A model generated the notes under the pieces. It saw nothing but the letters and a program-made list of their open reading frames with translations. It searched no databases and was not told where the DNA came from. 64,000 bases of DNA from Sphingobacteriales bacterium (GTDB taxonomy: Bacteria; Bacteroidota; Bacteroidia; Sphingobacteriales; Sphingobacteriaceae): positions 16,927 through 80,926 of the forward strand of contig JACXVB010000014.1 of NCBI GenBank assembly GCA_014763615.1, in the 5' to 3' direction. Within the stretch, counting starts at the first letter, position 1; each line of letters begins with the position of its first letter. This document shows positions 26,225 through 36,445 of this stretch, piece after piece. The translations under genes and the position numbers were made by a program.

Positions 26225-28654
26225 ATGAAATTCAAAATCATCATTGCATTTTTACTGATCATCAACCTAGCTGTAAGCGCACAAACCTCATCAGAACTCA
26301 ACAGCGCTCAAATTTTACAAGGTATTAAAAAATTGAATGTTACTGGAAGTGTGTTATACATTGCCGCTCATCCGGATGATGAAAATACCCGATTGTTAGC
26401 TTATTTGGCCAATGAAAAAGGTTATAAAACCGGTTATTTAGCCTTATCTAGAGGCGATGGCGGACAAAATTTAATAGGTAAAGAACAGGGTGAAGATTTA
26501 GGTTTGATGAGAACTCAAGAGCTATTGGCTGCCAGAAGAAATGATGGAGCTTTGCAGTTTTTTACCCGAGCCAATGATTTTGGCTATTCTAAAACACCAG
26601 CAGAAACTTTTAAAATCTGGAATAGAGATTCGATTCTTTCTGATGTGGTTTACATCATTCGGAAATTCCGTCCAGATGTAATTATTACCCGATTTCCGCC
26701 AGATGCGAGAGCCGGACATGGGCATCATGCGGCGTCCTCTATTTTAGCTCAAGAAGCGTTTGATGCTGCTGCAGATCCTAAAAGATTTCCTGAACAACTG
26801 AAAGAAGTGCAAATTTGGCAAGCGAAACGAATTTTATGGAATACTTATAATTTTGGAGGAAACAACACTACTGCTCCAGATCAATTTAAGATTGATGTAG
26901 GTTTATTTAATCCTTTATTAGGCAAAAGCTATGGCGAAATTGCTGCCGATAGTCGCTCTAACCATAAAAGCCAAGGATTTGGAAGTGCTCGGCAAAGAGG
27001 AAGCGCAATAGAATATTTTTCTTCATGGAAAGGTGATTTGCCTAAAACAGATTTGATGGATGGCGTGATTACTAACTGGAATCGTTTTGAAGGAACCACA
27101 GGCATTCAGCGTTTAGTAAATCATCTTCATTTTGAGTTTCAACCAGAACATCCAGAGAAAAGCATTCCAGTTTTATTGAGCTTATATCAAGAGTTTGAAA
27201 GCAGAAAAAAACAAGATCCTATTTTCAAAACTAAAGCTGAGGAAGTAAAAAATCTGATTTTAGCTTGCAGCGGAACTTGGTTCGAGGCTTATTCTGAACA
27301 ACCAGATGTAGCGGTGAATATGCCTTATAAAATTAGAATTGATGCCATTACGCAGATTCCAGGTATTCAAATTTCTTCGCCTTTCATCCAAAAAGAGCAA
27401 GTTCTCCATCCAAATCAATTGATGAGTTTTGAAGCTACAGAAACCACCCATCACATCAGCCAACCTTACTGGTTGGCGCAGGCTCATGGCGTAGGAATGT
27501 ACCAAATTGACAAGCAAAGCAATTTATATTTTCCTGAGGGAAAGCCCGCACAAACCATAGATTTTACATTAAGCATTGATCATCAAGAAATCAATTATAC
27601 TCGCCCAATCGTTTATAAATATACCGACCAAGTGCGAGGAGAAGTTTATCAACCTTTAGCTGTTACACCTCCAGTTACCGCTCATCTTGATGCTAAATCT
27701 TTTATTTTTAATGGTGATGAATCAAAAAGTATTCAGGTTAAGCTCAAAGCTTTTAAGAATGATGCTTCTGGAACCTTTAGTTTAACATTGCCTAAAGGAT
27801 GGACAGCAACACCAGAAAAAGTTGATTTCCATCTGAAAAAATATGGCGAAGAATTGGCTGTCCCTTTCTTGATTACGGCTAACAATGATGCAGAAAATGG
27901 TTTGCTAAAGGGCAGCATCAATATCGATGGAAATACTTTTAGCAAGGGAATTAAAGTAATTGCTTATGAGCATATCCCCACTATTACCTATTTCCCAGAA
28001 ACTGAAGCTAATTTGGTGAAGCTCAATCTTAAAACTACTGCTAAAAATATCGGATACATGATGGGTGCAGGAGATTTAGTGCCAGATATGCTGAAAGAAA
28101 TTGGCCTAAATGTAACCCTACTTTCAGAAAATGAAATCATGAATGGCGACCTTTCCAAATACGATGCCATCATTGCTGGAGTAAGGCTTTATAATGTGGA
28201 AGATCGAATCCCGTTTGAGCAATCAAAACTCATGGAATATGTGAAAAATGGAGGTGTTTATTTGGTTCAATACAATGTAAACCGACCTTTAATGATGGAC
28301 CAAATTGGACCTTATCCTTTCACCATTAGCAGAGATCGAGTGACCGAAGAGGATGCTACCGTTAATTTCTTAAAGCCAAATAGCAAAGCCTTGAATTATC
28401 CAAATAAAATTACATCGGTAGATTTTGAGAACTGGATTCAGGAACGAGGGCTTTATTTTGCTACTGATGTAGATAGTCATTACGAAATGCCCTTAAGTAT
28501 GAAGGATACTGGAGAAAATCCTTCTACAGGTGCTTTATTAATTGCAGATTATGGTAAGGGCAAATACGTTTATACTGGATTAGATTTCTTTAGAGAATTG
28601 CCTGCAGGTGTACCTGGAGCTTATCGTTTATTGATGAATTTGATATCTAAATAG
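26225..28654 (+). CDS. PIG-L family deacetylase with C-terminal NEW3/ThuA-like region
   Basis: Secreted protein, 809 aa from the ATG at 26225, where a clean signal peptide begins (KFKIIIAFLL, ending AVSAQT); an earlier ATG at 26192 would put charged residues before it. The N-terminal third is a zinc-dependent PIG-L/LmbE deacetylase domain with AAHPDDE and the metal-site HGHHAA. A beta-sandwich (NEW3-like) follows around residues 510-590. The last 200 residues resemble a glutamine-amidotransferase-like or ThuA fold. Likely substrate: N-acetylated sugars in the periplasm or outside, but this is unproven. Confidence 0.9.
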   Translation: MKFKIIIAFLLIINLAVSAQTSSELNSAQILQGIKKLNVTGSVLYIAAHPDDENTRLLAYLANEKGYKTGYLALSRGDGGQNLIGKEQGEDLGLMRTQELLAARRNDGALQFFTRANDFGYSKTPAETFKIWNRDSILSDVVYIIRKFRPDVIITRFPPDARAGHGHHAASSILAQEAFDAAADPKRFPEQLKEVQIWQAKRILWNTYNFGGNNTTAPDQFKIDVGLFNPLLGKSYGEIAADSRSNHKSQGFGSARQRGSAIEYFSSWKGDLPKTDLMDGVITNWNRFEGTTGIQRLVNHLHFEFQPEHPEKSIPVLLSLYQEFESRKKQDPIFKTKAEEVKNLILACSGTWFEAYSEQPDVAVNMPYKIRIDAITQIPGIQISSPFIQKEQVLHPNQLMSFEATETTHHISQPYWLAQAHGVGMYQIDKQSNLYFPEGKPAQTIDFTLSIDHQEINYTRPIVYKYTDQVRGEVYQPLAVTPPVTAHLDAKSFIFNGDESKSIQVKLKAFKNDASGTFSLTLPKGWTATPEKVDFHLKKYGEELAVPFLITANNDAENGLLKGSINIDGNTFSKGIKVIAYEHIPTITYFPETEANLVKLNLKTTAKNIGYMMGAGDLVPDMLKEIGLNVTLLSENEIMNGDLSKYDAIIAGVRLYNVEDRIPFEQSKLMEYVKNGGVYLVQYNVNRPLMMDQIGPYPFTISRDRVTEEDATVNFLKPNSKALNYPNKITSVDFENWIQERGLYFATDVDSHYEMPLSMKDTGENPSTGALLIADYGKGKYVYTGLDFFRELPAGVPGAYRLLMNLISK

Positions 28655-28682
28655 GATTATTTATATTTAAATAAAAAGACTT

Positions 28683-28961
28683 ATGAAAACGAAGACAACT
28701 GGTATTGTTTTAATTATCATCTCTGCATTGTTAATTACTGCACTTATTTTAAATGTTAGCCTAATTTCTAATTCTGTAACTCACAATATTGATCAAATTA
28801 AAAATATAAAAAACAGTGGATACAATGCCGGCTATTCTGTTGGGTATTTTTTAGGATATAATCTTAGATTATTGATTATTTTGATCCTATCAGTTGGAGG
28901 CTTAATTTATGGATATAGATTAACTAAATCTCCACAAGTTATCGATGATAATCGTAATTAA
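28683..28961 (+). CDS. small membrane protein
   Basis: Unrecognised protein of 92 aa with two hydrophobic segments (about residues 7-28 and 60-80) joined by a polar stretch rich in Asn, Tyr and Gly (NAGYSVGYFLGYNL). It follows the PIG-L gene by 28 bases on the same strand. It probably resides in the inner membrane. No family is recognised. Confidence 0.55.
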   Translation: MKTKTTGIVLIIISALLITALILNVSLISNSVTHNIDQIKNIKNSGYNAGYSVGYFLGYNLRLLIILILSVGGLIYGYRLTKSPQVIDDNRN

Positions 28962-28988
28962 ATCTTTAATTTATATTTCTTTTCTTAA

Positions 28989-29759
28989 TTACTGCTCCTC
29001 ATAATGATAGGTCAATCCACCATCAATAAAATAAGTGCTTCCAGTAATATATGAGGCATCATCGCTGGCTAAAAATGCCACTAAAGCGGCCACTTCTTCT
29101 GGTGTTCCCATCCTTTTCATGGGGATGTTTTGCGTTACCTTCTCCAGTTTTTCCTGATCAGCCATTAATTTCTGATTAATGGGAGTACCAATGGCTCCTG
29201 GCGCTACATTATTGATTCTAATATTTAAAGGGGCCAATTCTGTTGCTAAATTTCGCATCAACATTTTCAAACCGCCTTTGCTGGCACAATAAGCAGCAAA
29301 ATGTGGGAAAATAATCTCTTCATGAACAGAACTCATATTGACCACCACACCCGATCTTTTATTTTCTATACAATATTTTGTAAATGCTTGTGTTCCAAAA
29401 AATGCACCTTTTAAATTGGTATCCATTACTAAATCATATTCTTCTTCGGTAACTTCCCAAAAGTTTTTATTGCGCTCAACACCTGCGTTATTTACTAAAA
29501 TATCCAAGCTTCCAAATGCTTTTACTGCTTCATTTACTAAATTGATAGATTGATGCGCCTTGCTTACGTTATCTGCTACAAATTTCACTTTACCACCCAA
29601 AAGGCTAATTTTATTCATCATCTCTTCACCACCGGCATCTAGATTTAAGCCATTGAGGATGATGTTAGCCCCTTCACTAGCAAAACGTGTGGCACAAGCT
29701 GCGCCGATACCTTGTGTACTCCCTGTGATCAATACATTTTTGTTTTCAAATCTTTTCAT
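28989..29759 (-). CDS. short-chain dehydrogenase/reductase (glucose dehydrogenase-like)
   Basis: Classical SDR oxidoreductase of 256 aa. The cofactor motif is TGSTQGIGAAC (residues 12-22), NNAG follows at about 89-92, and the catalytic set is NMSSVHEE with YCASKGG (Tyr and Lys of YxxxK). The pattern, including the ending YITGSTYFIDGG, is closest to glucose 1-dehydrogenases. It starts 14 bases after the stop of the GH63-like glucosidase gene, so glucose released by that enzyme could be its substrate; this is inference. Confidence 0.92.
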   Translation of the reverse strand: MKRFENKNVLITGSTQGIGAACATRFASEGANIILNGLNLDAGGEEMMNKISLLGGKVKFVADNVSKAHQSINLVNEAVKAFGSLDILVNNAGVERNKNFWEVTEEEYDLVMDTNLKGAFFGTQAFTKYCIENKRSGVVVNMSSVHEEIIFPHFAAYCASKGGLKMLMRNLATELAPLNIRINNVAPGAIGTPINQKLMADQEKLEKVTQNIPMKRMGTPEEVAALVAFLASDDASYITGSTYFIDGGLTYHYEEQ

Positions 29760-29773
29760 TTTTTATCATTTTT

Positions 29774-32365
29774 TTAAGTCAGTAAAGTGATTAAGGCCGT
29801 CCATCCGGTTTGATGACTAGCACCTAAACCTTTCCCTTGGTCTCCGTGGAAATACTCATGAAATAATAGGTAATCTTTAAAATGCTCGTCTGTCTGCAAT
29901 TTTTCATTATCCCCAAAAACAGCTCTCCTACCATTTTTGTCTTTCAGAAAGATACTATTTAAACGTTTAGAAATTTCAATAGCCGCTTCTTTGATAGTAC
30001 AAAATTTACCCGATTTGGTAGGCATTTCTATTTTAAAATCATCACCATAATAGTCGTGAAAACGATTCATTGCCTCTATTAAGAGGAAATTTACCGGAAA
30101 CCAAATAGGGCCTCTCCAATTACTATTCCCACCAAACATTCCAGAATCACTTTCTGCTGGCGTATATTTCACTTGATATTCTGCCCCCTCAAGCCAATAA
30201 ATAAAAGGATTTTGCCCATAAATTTTTGATATAGACCGAATGCCATAATCTGAGAAAAATTCGCTTTCGTCTAACATCCTATGAAACAAACATTTCATCC
30301 GATGACCTCTTAATAAGCTCAATAAATGCGTGGTATCATTTTCGCCTTGCCAGTTACTTACCAAAGCATCTAAATCTGGCCTTTGTTTAATAAACCACTC
30401 CATGTGATTTCTCAACTTGGGCAACTTTTGCCATTTTTTATCTTCAATAACTTCTACGGCTATCAGCGGTAGTAAGCCAACCAGAGAGCGCAGTTTTAAT
30501 CTATTTCCCTCACCATTTGGCAGACGAATCATGTCGTAATAAAAGCCATCATCTTCATCCCACAAACCTAAACCATTTTGATGACCCATATTTGCCATAG
30601 CACCCGCGATATAGAAATAATGATTAGAAAACTTTATAGCCATATCTTCATAAGCAGGACTCGTACAAGCCAACTCGATGGCAATGCGCATCATATTTAA
30701 AGAAAACATCGCCATCCAGCTGGTACCGTCTGCTTGTTCTAAAGTTCCATTTCCGGGAATAGGAGAACTTCTATCAAAAATCCCAATATTATCTAAACCT
30801 AAAAAGCCACCTTCAAAAATATTATTGCCTTCTTTATCCTTTCTGTTGACCCACCAAGTAAAATTGATGGTTAGCTTATGAAATACTTTTTGCAAAAAAT
30901 ATAAATCTCCTTTTCCACTTGATTTTTCTTCTAATTGATAGATTTTCCATGCAGCTAAAGCATGGACAGGTGGATTTACATCACTAAAATTCCACTCATA
31001 GGCGGGCAATTGGCCATTAGGGTGCATATACCTATCTTCTAATAAAAGAAGCAATTGATTTTTTGCAAAATCAAGATCAATGGTGGCTAAAGCCATACCA
31101 TGAAAAGCCAAATCCCAAGCTGCAAACCAAGGATACTCCCAAGTATCGGGCATAGAAATAATATCAAAAGCCATTAAATGTTGCCAATCAGAATTCCTTC
31201 CGTTTTGATGTTGAATTGGCGGGGGAATCTCGCCAGCATCACCTTTAAGCCAAGTATTGATATTGAGATAATAAAACTGCTTACTCCATAATAAACCTGC
31301 CCAAGCCTGTCGCTGTACTAATTTTTCATCTTCAGATTTATCCTTCTGCTTTTCAGCGTAAAATGTATCAGCATTCGCTTTTTGTGTTTCAAGAATTTCA
31401 TCAAATTGACTAAAAGGTTGATTTATTTTTTGACGAACCAACCTTAATTTTATCTGAATATTACTTTTGGCTTTTACCTGAGTTTTAAAATGTGCACATG
31501 CTTTAGTGCCTATTTGTTGGGTATTGATGGCCTGTGCATTTCCATTCACTACAAAATCATTTATCCCATCTTTTACATGGGCACTTTTATTGGCTGCCTG
31601 ATAAAGTTTTTGATTATTGGTTTCGTTATCTGTAAAAAGAAAATCGGCTTCACCATCGATATATAGATAATAGTTCCCTAAAATAGGATGCTCCATCAAT
31701 AAAGTATTATGCTCAGCAACTGAAATTATAGGTTTCTGTTTTGGCTGATCCCAATCTAAAGTATTTCTAAACCAAATGGTAGGTAAAACATGAATTGGTG
31801 CATCTTCATTACCTCTGTTAAAGATTTCATAAGAGATGAGGATATCCTCTTCAGCATTTTTAGCATACTCTATAAAAGCATCGAAATATTTATCTTCATT
31901 AAAAATGCCTGTGTCTATTAACTCAAATTCAGGGTCATTTTTACCTCTGCGTTTATTTTCATCCAACAACCATTGATACGGATAGGCCTGCTGCGGATAT
32001 TTATACAACATCTTCATATAGCTGTGAGAAGGCACATTATCTAAAAAATAATAGAGCTCTTTCACATCCTCGCCGTGGTTTCCTTCCGAATTGGTTAAGC
32101 CAAAAAAACGTTCTTTCAGAATAGGGTCTTTCTCATTCCACAAAGCCAAAGAAAAACAAAGCAACTGCTTTTGATCAGAAATTCCACCTATACCCTCCTC
32201 TCCCCATCTAAACGCCTTACTTCTTGCCATATCATGCGAGATGAAGTTCCAAGCATTTCCATCAGCACTATAATCTTCTCTAACTGTCCCCCATTGTCTT
32301 TCAGAAAGATATGGCCCCCAAACCCTCCATTGCTCAGGCGAGGCTAACTTTTCTTGTTCCGTCAT
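29774..32365 (-). CDS. GH63-like glucosidase (MGH1-type)
   Basis: Large (alpha/alpha)6-barrel glycoside hydrolase of 863 aa, related to the GH63 glucosidase group. No signal peptide is seen, so it should act in the cytoplasm. Characteristic stretches are YPWFAAWDLAFHGMALA (with the catalytic-region Asp), DRSSPIPGNGTLEQADGTSWMA, NSNWRGPIWFPVNFLLIEAM and the end GASHQTGWTALI. It probably removes terminal glucose from oligosaccharides or glucosylglycerate-like compounds. It is the first gene of a two-gene minus-strand unit with the SDR dehydrogenase. Confidence 0.9.
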   Translation of the reverse strand: MTEQEKLASPEQWRVWGPYLSERQWGTVREDYSADGNAWNFISHDMARSKAFRWGEEGIGGISDQKQLLCFSLALWNEKDPILKERFFGLTNSEGNHGEDVKELYYFLDNVPSHSYMKMLYKYPQQAYPYQWLLDENKRRGKNDPEFELIDTGIFNEDKYFDAFIEYAKNAEEDILISYEIFNRGNEDAPIHVLPTIWFRNTLDWDQPKQKPIISVAEHNTLLMEHPILGNYYLYIDGEADFLFTDNETNNQKLYQAANKSAHVKDGINDFVVNGNAQAINTQQIGTKACAHFKTQVKAKSNIQIKLRLVRQKINQPFSQFDEILETQKANADTFYAEKQKDKSEDEKLVQRQAWAGLLWSKQFYYLNINTWLKGDAGEIPPPIQHQNGRNSDWQHLMAFDIISMPDTWEYPWFAAWDLAFHGMALATIDLDFAKNQLLLLLEDRYMHPNGQLPAYEWNFSDVNPPVHALAAWKIYQLEEKSSGKGDLYFLQKVFHKLTINFTWWVNRKDKEGNNIFEGGFLGLDNIGIFDRSSPIPGNGTLEQADGTSWMAMFSLNMMRIAIELACTSPAYEDMAIKFSNHYFYIAGAMANMGHQNGLGLWDEDDGFYYDMIRLPNGEGNRLKLRSLVGLLPLIAVEVIEDKKWQKLPKLRNHMEWFIKQRPDLDALVSNWQGENDTTHLLSLLRGHRMKCLFHRMLDESEFFSDYGIRSISKIYGQNPFIYWLEGAEYQVKYTPAESDSGMFGGNSNWRGPIWFPVNFLLIEAMNRFHDYYGDDFKIEMPTKSGKFCTIKEAAIEISKRLNSIFLKDKNGRRAVFGDNEKLQTDEHFKDYLLFHEYFHGDQGKGLGASHQTGWTALITLLT

Positions 32366-32519
32366 GTATTATCTAAATTCATCAAAATAAATGAATAATC
32401 ATACCCTGCAATGTTAAAAAACCTTAAATTTTGATAACCAATTCCTCGTCCAATCATCAGATAGAAATTATCATCCTTATTTTACCTCCCGCATTTTTAT
32501 GTTAGGGTTTAATCCCTTA

Positions 32520-32527
32520 TTTTTGAA
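32520..32527 (+). promoter_or_regulatory. candidate -7 element for the 60-aa membrane protein
   Basis: TATTTTTG at 32520-32527 matches TAnnTTTG and is 17 bases before the ATG at 32545. The -33 region shows only TTTT, so the match is partial. Confidence 0.3.
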
Positions 32528-32544
32528 TAAATCTTAAAAGACAC

Positions 32545-32727
32545 ATGGAAGAGCAATTTGACTATCAGGATTACAATTGGTTATACTACGTTATCGGTTT
32601 GGTATTTGGTGCCTTAAGTGGATATGCCGTAGAAGGACATATTATTATTGGAGCCATCTTAGGCTTATTAACCGGCGGTTTGTTCCAGTTTTTGATTAAT
32701 AAAAGCCGTGGGGAGCAAAGAGCCTAA
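32545..32727 (+). CDS. small glycine-rich membrane protein
   Basis: Protein of 60 aa with an acidic start (MEEQFDYQDYN) and two hydrophobic helices (about residues 14-30 and 33-52) that are glycine-rich (GLVFGALSGYAVEG, GAILGLLTGG). It resembles small glycine-zipper-like membrane proteins. It stands alone on the plus strand with a candidate promoter just upstream. The function is unknown; I call it real because of its start context and composition. Confidence 0.6.
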   Translation: MEEQFDYQDYNWLYYVIGLVFGALSGYAVEGHIIIGAILGLLTGGLFQFLINKSRGEQRA

Positions 32728-32835
32728 GCAAGAGCTCCCTCCATTTATAAAAAGTTGGGAACAGTTTTACCTTGTTGTAATCTTGTGGCTGGTTTTTCTC
32801 ATTTCTCTCTTTAGCTTCATCACTAATCACTTTTC

Positions 32836-34530
32836 ATGAGTGCGATAGACTGGATAGTACTTTGCGGTACCATTTTATTTATCGTAGTTTACGGCATCTA
32901 CAAAAGCCGTGGAAGCAAAAACATTGATGGCTATCTTCTAGGCGACCGTTCTATGCCTTGGTATAGTGTGGGTCTTTCGGTCATGGCCACGCAAGCCAGC
33001 GCCATCACTTTCTTATCCGCTCCAGGTTTAGCGTATTCAGATGGAATGCGCTTTGTGCAATTCTATTTTGGCTTGCCATTGGCCATGATTATCCTTTGCA
33101 TCACCTTCGTTCCCATTTATCATAAGCTAAAAGTTTATACCGCTTATGAATTTTTAGAACAAAGGTTTGATTTGAAAACCAGAGCTTTAACCGCTTTTTT
33201 ATTTCTGATACAACGCGGACTATCCACTGGAATTACCATTTACGCTCCATCCATTATTCTTTCTACCATTCTTAATATCAACACCACTTATACCACGCTA
33301 TTTATCGGAACTGTAGTAATCATTTATACGGTTTATGGCGGAACAAAAGCGGTTTCTTATACGCAAATGCTACAAATGAGCATTATTTTTTCAGGACTTT
33401 TCTTAGCCGGATTGATGGTGGTGCAGCTCTTGCCGCAAAGTGTAGGCTTCTCTAAAGCTTTAGCTATTGCCGGTAAAATGGGAAGAATGAATGTGATTGA
33501 TTGGCATTTCGACATGAACAACAGATACACCGTTTGGAGCGGAATTATCGGTGGTTTGTTTTTGCAGTTATCTTATTTCGGAACAGACCAATCACAAGTA
33601 GGGCGTTACCTTACCGGAAGTTCTGTAGGCCAAAGCAGAATGGGTTTGTTGATGAATGCCCTATTAAAAATACCCATGCAATTCCTGATTTTATTAATAG
33701 GGATTTTAGTTTTCGCTTTTTATCAATACCAAAAACCGCCAGTTTTCTTTAATACTTATGAGGTAAATAAAGTTGAAAATTCTGGCTTTAAAACCGAGTT
33801 TAAAGAAAGAGAAAAAGATTTCGATTTGGCTTTCGCCGATAAAAAAGCAAAAGTCATCGCTTTAGAAAGTGCGCTCAGCAACAAAAAAAATGTTGCCGAA
33901 GCGAGTGCTGCGGTAAAGGCGGCAAATGAAAACCTACAACAAAAAAGAGCCGATGCGCTAGCTGTAATGAAGAAAAATGATGTGAATGCAGATTTAGATG
34001 ATACCAATTATGTATTTCTTCGTTTTGTTACACAATACCTTCCAAAAGGTTTAATTGGTTTATTAATTGCCATTGTTTGCATGGCATCTATGGGTTCTAC
34101 CGCAAGTGCTTTAAATTCTTTAGCTTCTACCACTTCTGTAGATATTTACAAAAGGCTCATCAATAAAACCGGAACAGATTTACGCTACCTGAATATCAGC
34201 AAACTCACCACTTTATTTTGGGGGATAGTGAGTGTAGGGATGGCATTATTCGCTAGCAAATTGGGTAATTTATTAGAAGCTGTAAATATATTAGGTTCCC
34301 TATTTTATGGAACTATTTTAGGCGTTTTCTTAGTGGCATTTTATGTAAAATCAGTTGGAGGTAAAGCTGTTTTTTATGCGGCTGTATTAACCGAAGTTTT
34401 TGTATTCATCGCCTACAAATTTGATTGGATGGCCTATTTATGGTTAAATCTTTTTGGATGCGGTTTGGTGATTGGGTTTGGGGTGCTACTCCAAAATCTA
34501 CTTAAAAGCACTTCTAAAATTGCACAGTAA
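32836..34530 (+). CDS. sodium:solute symporter family transporter
   Basis: Transporter of 564 aa of the SSS family with about 13 membrane helices. It has the typical N-terminal region SKNIDGYLLGDRSMPWYSVG (about residues 28-47), the core ATQASAITFLSAPGLAY (sodium-site region) and GTDQSQVGRYLTG (about 254-266). A soluble, lysine- and alanine-rich insert of about 75 residues (roughly 310-385) sits between helices and looks like a coiled coil; this is seen in some Bacteroidota members. Substrate unknown; sugars or sialic acid are common. Confidence 0.92.
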   Translation: MSAIDWIVLCGTILFIVVYGIYKSRGSKNIDGYLLGDRSMPWYSVGLSVMATQASAITFLSAPGLAYSDGMRFVQFYFGLPLAMIILCITFVPIYHKLKVYTAYEFLEQRFDLKTRALTAFLFLIQRGLSTGITIYAPSIILSTILNINTTYTTLFIGTVVIIYTVYGGTKAVSYTQMLQMSIIFSGLFLAGLMVVQLLPQSVGFSKALAIAGKMGRMNVIDWHFDMNNRYTVWSGIIGGLFLQLSYFGTDQSQVGRYLTGSSVGQSRMGLLMNALLKIPMQFLILLIGILVFAFYQYQKPPVFFNTYEVNKVENSGFKTEFKEREKDFDLAFADKKAKVIALESALSNKKNVAEASAAVKAANENLQQKRADALAVMKKNDVNADLDDTNYVFLRFVTQYLPKGLIGLLIAIVCMASMGSTASALNSLASTTSVDIYKRLINKTGTDLRYLNISKLTTLFWGIVSVGMALFASKLGNLLEAVNILGSLFYGTILGVFLVAFYVKSVGGKAVFYAAVLTEVFVFIAYKFDWMAYLWLNLFGCGLVIGFGVLLQNLLKSTSKIAQ

Positions 34531-34537
34531 TTAATTA

Positions 34538-35485
34538 TTATTGCTGTTGCTGCATCTCCATAAATCTTCTGTAAGAATTCATCTGGGTTTCTTGGCTCAC
34601 TATCTCCGGATTTACCTCTTCCATCACTGGCTTCGGATCATTTTCATAAGCCACACTCACTTTCACTTCTAGTTGATGACTTGAAGTACCTTTATAGGTT
34701 CCCTTCACCGGGCTACAATCCACAAAATTACGTCCAACGGCTAATCTTACATGGGTATCGTCCACCAAACAATTGTTAGTAGGATCTAGACCTAACCAAC
34801 CGTAATCTGGAATATATGCCTCAGCCCAAGCATGGGTAGCGCCCTCTCCACGCATTCCATTTTTATTCGGACAAATATAGCCACTCACATACCGAGCTGG
34901 GATTTGCATGCTCCTGAGTAAAAACAGCAGAATATGTGCAAAATCTTGGCAAACGCCTGATTTCAGCTTCCAAATTTCATCTATGGTAGTTTCTACGGTA
35001 GTAACACCTTTAATGTATTTAAAATTATGGAAAACATATTCGCATAAGTATTTAGCTACTTCTAAAGGAGTTTGATTTTTATCTTTTACAATCTCAAAAA
35101 CATCTTTTACCTCATCATTAAACTTAAAATGCTCTTGCTTGATAAAATTAATATAAGGCAATTGATGACAGAGTTGTTTCAGAGCAGCCCATTGGTCGCT
35201 CATAAAAATACTATTATCTGGCATCGGTCTTTTCTTCACATCAACCACAAAAATAGATTCTATTCTTAAAAGATTATGGAATTCTGGATGCGTAAAAGTA
35301 CCAACCTCATTACCATAATAATCAGTAAATATATCTACAGAAGGGTCTCCAGTAATTTTCAATTGATGCTCTATCACTTCTTGATATTTATCCTTGATTG
35401 GATAAAGCATAATCTGATTGGCACTATCATATACCATACCATCGTAAGTATAGGTTGTAGTATGATGTACTGTAAATTTTGACAT
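34538..35485 (-). CDS. transglutaminase-like protein
   Basis: Cysteine-peptidase-fold protein of 315 aa. An N-terminal bacterial transglutaminase-associated domain (about 1-90, FTVHHTTTYTYDG) is followed by the catalytic domain with Cys in KSGVCQDFAHILL, His in GATHAWAEAYIP and Asp in WLGLDPTN, so the triad is complete. It is the third gene of the conserved ATP-grasp, alpha-E, transglutaminase set, 16 bases after the alpha-E gene. Predicted to process or cross-link a peptide made by the ATP-grasp enzyme. Confidence 0.92.
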   Translation of the reverse strand: MSKFTVHHTTTYTYDGMVYDSANQIMLYPIKDKYQEVIEHQLKITGDPSVDIFTDYYGNEVGTFTHPEFHNLLRIESIFVVDVKKRPMPDNSIFMSDQWAALKQLCHQLPYINFIKQEHFKFNDEVKDVFEIVKDKNQTPLEVAKYLCEYVFHNFKYIKGVTTVETTIDEIWKLKSGVCQDFAHILLFLLRSMQIPARYVSGYICPNKNGMRGEGATHAWAEAYIPDYGWLGLDPTNNCLVDDTHVRLAVGRNFVDCSPVKGTYKGTSSHQLEVKVSVAYENDPKPVMEEVNPEIVSQETQMNSYRRFMEMQQQQ

Positions 35486-35501
35486 TTAATTGGCTTTGCT
35501 T

Positions 35502-36437
35502 TTAGTTAAATGCGAAATAGTAATGATTAAAAGCATTACCTATTGCTAAAAGTTCTTTTTTGATTTGTTGAAGATAGTCTTTCAGTCCCATTGCTTCCAA
35601 ATCTTTAATATCAGTATAGCGGATATGACTCTCTAATTTTCCAATCATGAAACTTAATGATTTATAAGCTTCGCTATTACGATCTGTTTTTAAGGTCTCA
35701 AAAGATTGTCTTAATCTTTTAACCGAATAGATAATTGATCTAGGAAAATGCTCATTCCAAACAATTTGATGCAAAATATTCCGAGAGTCTAAGGCCGAGC
35801 GATAGCTTTTCAAGAAAACTTCGTACCCAGAAATAGACAATAATAAATATTTCCAATAAGTAGGATCTGATCTTTCTTCTAAAGAATAATTAAGTTCGCT
35901 AAATTTTACGTTTAAAATATCTACAGATTGCATTGCTCGCTCTAAATATTTTCCAATATTCATGAAATAATACCCCTCTCCTCTGGCCATGGTAATTTCA
36001 CAAATACCGTAGTAATGCATGCCTTGTTCTACCAAATCATCAATAACCGAGATTGGATCATTATTTTGGAGCGAAACAGCGATTCCTTCTTCTCTTACTT
36101 TATGGTAATAATCATTTAAACACTGCCAAAGTTCTTTGGTTACGTTATCCTGAACAGACCTCGCATTTTCTCTTGATTTACTAATCAAACAAAAAACAGA
36201 ATTCATATTCAATTTATCCGTAACCATAAACTGTAATACTTTTCTGCCCTCATATTTGATGCGCTCCATTTCTTCCGGAGGTATTTCACTAAAAATCATT
36301 AAAACTGGGCGCCAGCTAAATTTTTCAAATTCATCTTGAGAATAGGCATAATTTACCCTGAGTAAGCGTAGGATTCCATCACAACGCTCCATGTATCTCG
36401 ACATCCAGTATAGGGAATTGGCAACTCTACTTAACAT
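35502..36437 (-). CDS. alpha-E domain protein (DUF403)
   Basis: All-helical alpha-E protein of 311 aa, with the N-terminal signature MLSRVANSLYWMSRYMERCD. It contains conserved acidic and arginine residues in helices (FMNIGKYLERAMQSVDIL). It sits 8 bases after the ATP-grasp gene and 16 before the transglutaminase. Comparative-genomics work on amidoligases proposed that such trios make or modify a peptide; the exact chemistry is not known, and the alpha-E protein itself has no assigned reaction. Confidence 0.92.
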   Translation of the reverse strand: MLSRVANSLYWMSRYMERCDGILRLLRVNYAYSQDEFEKFSWRPVLMIFSEIPPEEMERIKYEGRKVLQFMVTDKLNMNSVFCLISKSRENARSVQDNVTKELWQCLNDYYHKVREEGIAVSLQNNDPISVIDDLVEQGMHYYGICEITMARGEGYYFMNIGKYLERAMQSVDILNVKFSELNYSLEERSDPTYWKYLLLSISGYEVFLKSYRSALDSRNILHQIVWNEHFPRSIIYSVKRLRQSFETLKTDRNSEAYKSLSFMIGKLESHIRYTDIKDLEAMGLKDYLQQIKKELLAIGNAFNHYYFAFN

Positions 36438-36445
36438 ATCTTATT